Part shown: positions 40,842 to 42,907 of the stretch, in pieces | Layout: the number at the start of each line of letters is the position of its first letter | How positions within the stretch are numbered: the stretch's first letter is position 1 | Assembly: GCA_028284585.1 (NCBI GenBank) | Contig: JANQRK010000039.1 | Span: 1-42,907 of the forward strand | Length of the DNA stretch: 42,907 nt | DNA from: Chromatiales bacterium | GTDB lineage: Bacteria; Pseudomonadota; Gammaproteobacteria; Chromatiales; Chromatiaceae | Direction of reading: 5' to 3' | Notes under the pieces: model-generated | Database searches by the model: none | Seen by the model: only the letters and a program-made list of their open reading frames with translations | What the model was told of the DNA's origin: nothing | Position numbers and translations under genes: made by a program

Positions 40842-42020
40842 TCAAACCACCTGATGTGCGACGAACTTGCTCATGTTGTCGAGTATTTCACCGCCGCGGC
40901 GAAAGCCCAGGCCACAGGCCTCCCACACATAGAACACCCCGGCTTGGTAGTTGTTACCGGCGACATCGCTTGCGAAATGTGCCCGCTGTTGATAGATCGC
41001 CTTGTGATGGTCGTAGGGGCCATCGGTGTGTGCCAGCGCCCGACCATTGACATCGAGCAGGGTCAGGTTGGCACCCTCGCGACCGAATAGCTTCTTGCAG
41101 ACCTGCTCGACGCCAGGCAAGGGTTCGAAATCGGTGGGTAGCAGATAGGGCGAGTCGGGAAACATGTCGTATAGCACTTTCAAGATCCCCTTGCTCTGAA
41201 ACAACAGTGTGTAGGCGGGATTGAGGATCCGTGTTCGACCCTGCTGGCTGGCTGCTTGCAGCATGCGGGTGAGTTCGAGCTCATCACTGGCGATGTCTTC
41301 CCAGGGGAACAGCTTGAACCAGAAGTCGGCGAGTTGCGCATCCTTGTTGAACACGCCGTCGCGCTCGGTAAAACCCAGCTCGTGCATATAGCAGAAGTCG
41401 GTGTAAAAGCCCGCCTCGTGTGCGACCTGTTGCAGATAGCGCACCGTGCGCTCGTCCTCCGGTAAGCCGGATACACTCGAGAACAGCAGCTTCTGTTGCG
41501 CATAGCATGCGCTGAACTCAGCCGGGGCACGGTCGCCGGTGACCAGGCGCCGAAAGTTCTCCATCAGCATCTCATGCAGGTTGTTGAACTGGCGTGTCTC
41601 GTCCATCCGGTTGGCCTTCAACAGGGCCCACTGCACGATCGAGGTCTCGAACAAACTGGTCGGCGTGTCGGCGTTGAATTCGATCAGCTTGATCGGTAGA
41701 CCATCGAGGCCGCCAGCGAGATCGAAGCGGCCGTACAGGTGCAGGTCGTCCTTGTCCCAACTGTCCTCGATCAGCCCGACCAGGTTTGAAGGAATCCCGA
41801 GTTCCAGATACCACTGCTCATCGATAACCCGTTGCGCGGCCTCGACGAACATGTCGTACAGGGTATTGGCTGCCTCGTAGTAGGCCTCGGCCTCCGTCTC
41901 GCTGACCGGGACCAGCGCGTCATCGATGTAACTGGTCCCATCGGTATCGGTGTGCCAGCTCAGGCCGATGTCTTCCATTAGCTTCTCCGTGAGCGGCTCG
42001 ATCACGAGCGGTTCGATCAT
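40842..42020 (-). CDS. glutathionylspermidine synthase-like ATP-grasp protein
   Basis: A 392-aa protein of the GSP_synth family, i.e. the ligase half of glutathionylspermidine synthetase without the amidase domain. Family blocks: IGLSWHTDTDGTSYIDDAL, IPSNLVGLIEDSW, LYGRFDLAGGLDGLPIKLIE followed by FNADTPTSLFE, TDFCYMHELGFTERDGVF, KLFPWEDIASDEL and the C-terminal GVFYVWEACGLGFRRGGEIL. The PFNADTPT-like segment belongs to the ATP-grasp site. Members in many gammaproteobacteria are of unknown substrate; amide bond formation is likely. ATG 42020 lies 1 nt after the UPF0323-like lipoprotein stop; the open frame upstream of it is the shadow of that gene. The pair is coupled. It is convergent with the ATPase gene. 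Confidence 0.88.
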   Translation of the reverse strand: MIEPLVIEPLTEKLMEDIGLSWHTDTDGTSYIDDALVPVSETEAEAYYEAANTLYDMFVEAAQRVIDEQWYLELGIPSNLVGLIEDSWDKDDLHLYGRFDLAGGLDGLPIKLIEFNADTPTSLFETSIVQWALLKANRMDETRQFNNLHEMLMENFRRLVTGDRAPAEFSACYAQQKLLFSSVSGLPEDERTVRYLQQVAHEAGFYTDFCYMHELGFTERDGVFNKDAQLADFWFKLFPWEDIASDELELTRMLQAASQQGRTRILNPAYTLLFQSKGILKVLYDMFPDSPYLLPTDFEPLPGVEQVCKKLFGREGANLTLLDVNGRALAHTDGPYDHHKAIYQQRAHFASDVAGNNYQAGVFYVWEACGLGFRRGGEILDNMSKFVAHQVV

Positions 42021-42021
42021 G

Positions 42022-42648
42022 CTAACCGCCGAACATGCTGGAGCCACTGGAAGACGAACGGGTGTTGTTGCCACCGAAAAAGCCGCTGCGTGGCCGGTTG
42101 TTCGCGTTGCCTGTGTTGGGGCGTGCCGGTTGTGAGATGGCTGCGGTCGGCCGTCCGCCGCCATAGGACTGTTGGGTGCGCTGAAAATTGCTGTTGCGTG
42201 ACAGGGTATTGGCGAGCATGCCACCGATCAGTGCGCCGGCGGCAGCGGCAACCAGAGTCTCGCCCAATGACAGCCCCCCGGAATGCATCGACGGGTCTTC
42301 CGTCAGCCGCGAGGTGCCGGCCTCGACACGTGCCGCTTCCTCGGCGGCAATCTCCTTGAGTTCGTCTTCGGATAGGAAGCGCTCGCTCCCATCCGGCGTC
42401 CGCAGGATGGCCCTTGTCGGTCCGCTGGTCGGGTGCTTCTCGACCAGGCGGTAGGTATCTGGCTCGGAGCCGGTCTGCTCGATGACCAGAAACCAGGACT
42501 GTTCGGCGCCGTCGCCGGGCGCGGCGTCGAAACCGCTGCCGGTCGACGGCGGTGGAGCCGAATCGCTGCAGCCATGCAAGTTTGCGACTACGGCTAGGCC
42601 GAGGCTACCGACGATCGAATACGAGAGGGCCTTCTTGATATGGCGCAT
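42022..42648 (-). CDS. UPF0323-like lipoprotein
   Basis: A 208-aa putative lipoprotein. The signal sequence MRHIKKALSYSIVGSLGLAV ends at ANLHGC (lipobox-like, Cys 27). The domain has SWFLVIEQTGSEPDTYRLVEKH, TRAILRTPDGSERFLSEDELKEIAAEEAARVEAGTSRL-type sequence, and a Gly/Ala hydrophobic hairpin (LGETLVAAAAGALIGGMLAN) before a Ser/Asn/Gly-rich tail ending in FGG. This order is what I remember of the UPF0323 family in Helicobacter and other proteobacteria. ATG 42648 gives the family-like start; GTG 42657 would add three residues. It is directly upstream of the glutathionylspermidine-synthase-like gene (1-nt gap), a pairing seen repeatedly in bacteria. Function unknown, probably envelope. Confidence 0.78.
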   Translation of the reverse strand: MRHIKKALSYSIVGSLGLAVVANLHGCSDSAPPPSTGSGFDAAPGDGAEQSWFLVIEQTGSEPDTYRLVEKHPTSGPTRAILRTPDGSERFLSEDELKEIAAEEAARVEAGTSRLTEDPSMHSGGLSLGETLVAAAAGALIGGMLANTLSRNSNFQRTQQSYGGGRPTAAISQPARPNTGNANNRPRSGFFGGNNTRSSSSGSSMFGG

Positions 42649-42760
42649 GTCTGTCACCCAGGGAGTGTCAAGTGATGGCGGATTTTAAGCGACCTGCTGC
42701 GATGTGTCGCGCATGCCGGAATGGTTTGTTTAAGACGCGCATGCGAAACCGGCGCATGGC

Positions 42761-42789
42761 TTACCCGGGGCAGCCGTTTGCGGCATAAT
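42761..42789 (+). promoter_or_regulatory. predicted ffs promoter
   Basis: TTACCC (42761-42766) and CATAAT (42784-42789) are separated by 17 bp, and the -10 ends 12 bp before the expected 5' end of 4.5S RNA. The -10 is good, the -35 moderate. Confidence 0.5.
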
Positions 42790-42801
42790 CCCTTGGTCTA
42801 T

Positions 42802-42907
42802 GGCGGTTCCGTTGGTCTCCCGCGACAATAGATTGTGAACCCGGTCAGGCCCGGAAGGGAGCAGCCGCAGCTTTCGACTTGTGCGCCGGGAATCGCTGGC
42901 GGGACCG
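42802..42907 (+). ncRNA. ffs: 4.5S (SRP) RNA, 3' end at or beyond the window edge
   Basis: The bacterial signal recognition particle RNA. The conserved apical region GGTCAGGCCCGGAAGGGAGC (with the GGAA-type tetraloop) followed by AGCC is present at about 42842-42864, and the flanking halves pair as a long hairpin (TCTCCCGC with GCGGGA near the end). The 5' part GTTGGTCTCCCGC also matches the E. coli form. About 106 nt are inside the window; the E. coli RNA is 114 nt, so a few bases may be missing. It binds Ffh and directs membrane protein targeting. Confidence 0.95.

Noticed and set aside
1..42907. CRISPR arrays, tRNA or rRNA genes, intact insertion sequences
   Set aside because: Looked for repeats with regular spacing, tRNA-like folds and transposase ORFs; none seen. 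The only RNA gene is ffs at the right edge.

Overview
The window is GC-rich chromosomal DNA, probably from a free-living or symbiotic gammaproteobacterium of the Chromatiales/sulfur-oxidiser type. That assignment is an inference from gene content: MlaA, NhaR, a HugZ-like protein, a UPF0323 lipoprotein beside a glutathionylspermidine-synthase-like enzyme, a PA0069-type radical SAM protein, an imuA-imuB-dnaE2 cassette and a bacterial 4.5S RNA. There is no phage, plasmid, CRISPR or tRNA signal. Coding is dense, with many stop/start overlaps that point to translationally coupled operons.

Layout. 1-1230 (-): YeeZ-like epimerase, cut by the window edge, and a small ABM-type monooxygenase. 1800-2140 (+): remnant of an MFS transporter with an in-frame TGA. 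2157-3032 (-): single-repeat voltage-gated cation channel. 3384-5213 (+): SLC13/TrkA-C permease. 5781-11109 (+): SOS mutagenesis cassette imuA-imuB-dnaE2 with a direct-repeat LexA-type box (GTTC-N7-GTTC) in front. 11160-13083 (-): lemA, a YgcG/TPM protein and a membrane TPM protein. 13195-13462: a 268-bp palindromic element with a perfect 35-bp terminal inverted repeat and two internal hairpins, abutting an orphan response regulator (13459-13812, -). 14084-16425 (+): a near-ideal sigma-54 promoter motif, an exported alpha/beta hydrolase and mlaA. 16456-16884 (-): DUF6524-like membrane protein. 17434-18405 (+): AT-richer putative lipoprotein hydrolase, probably acquired. 18592-21658 (-): HugZ-like protein, an ABC1/UbiB-type kinase and an NDUFA9-like SDR.

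22298-22603 (+) is a small HPF/RaiA-like protein. 22953-29962 (+) is an eight-gene, tightly overlapping Mrp-type cation/proton antiporter operon: a 37-codon membrane sORF, E, F, G, a D/E/B-domain fusion, C, and three NuoM/N-like subunits. nhaR follows it. A perfect 10-bp-arm inverted repeat overlaps a TTGACA promoter in front of the operon. No canonical long MrpA is present, and the third NuoM/N-like subunit has lost the conserved TM5 glutamate.

31191-31400 (+): cold-shock protein with a hairpin in its leader. 31566-35393 (-): rmlBACD for dTDP-L-rhamnose, with a minus-strand terminator about 350 bp past rmlD. 35620-36195 (+): SAM methyltransferase. 36266-37324 (-): radical SAM protein. 37685-37990 (+): small conserved hypothetical. 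38157-40778 (+): 873-aa ExeA-like ATPase joined to a membrane segment and a TPR-like periplasmic region. 40842-42648 (-): UPF0323-like lipoprotein plus glutathionylspermidine-synthase-like protein. 42802-end (+): 4.5S RNA (ffs), cut by the window edge.

Most functions are housekeeping or stress functions: ion and pH homeostasis, DNA-damage tolerance, envelope lipid asymmetry, surface polysaccharide precursor and cold response. The least ordinary items are the cloverleaf palindrome, the atypical Mrp operon with its sORF and operator-like repeat, the alpha-type LexA box, and the ATPase-TPR fusion.
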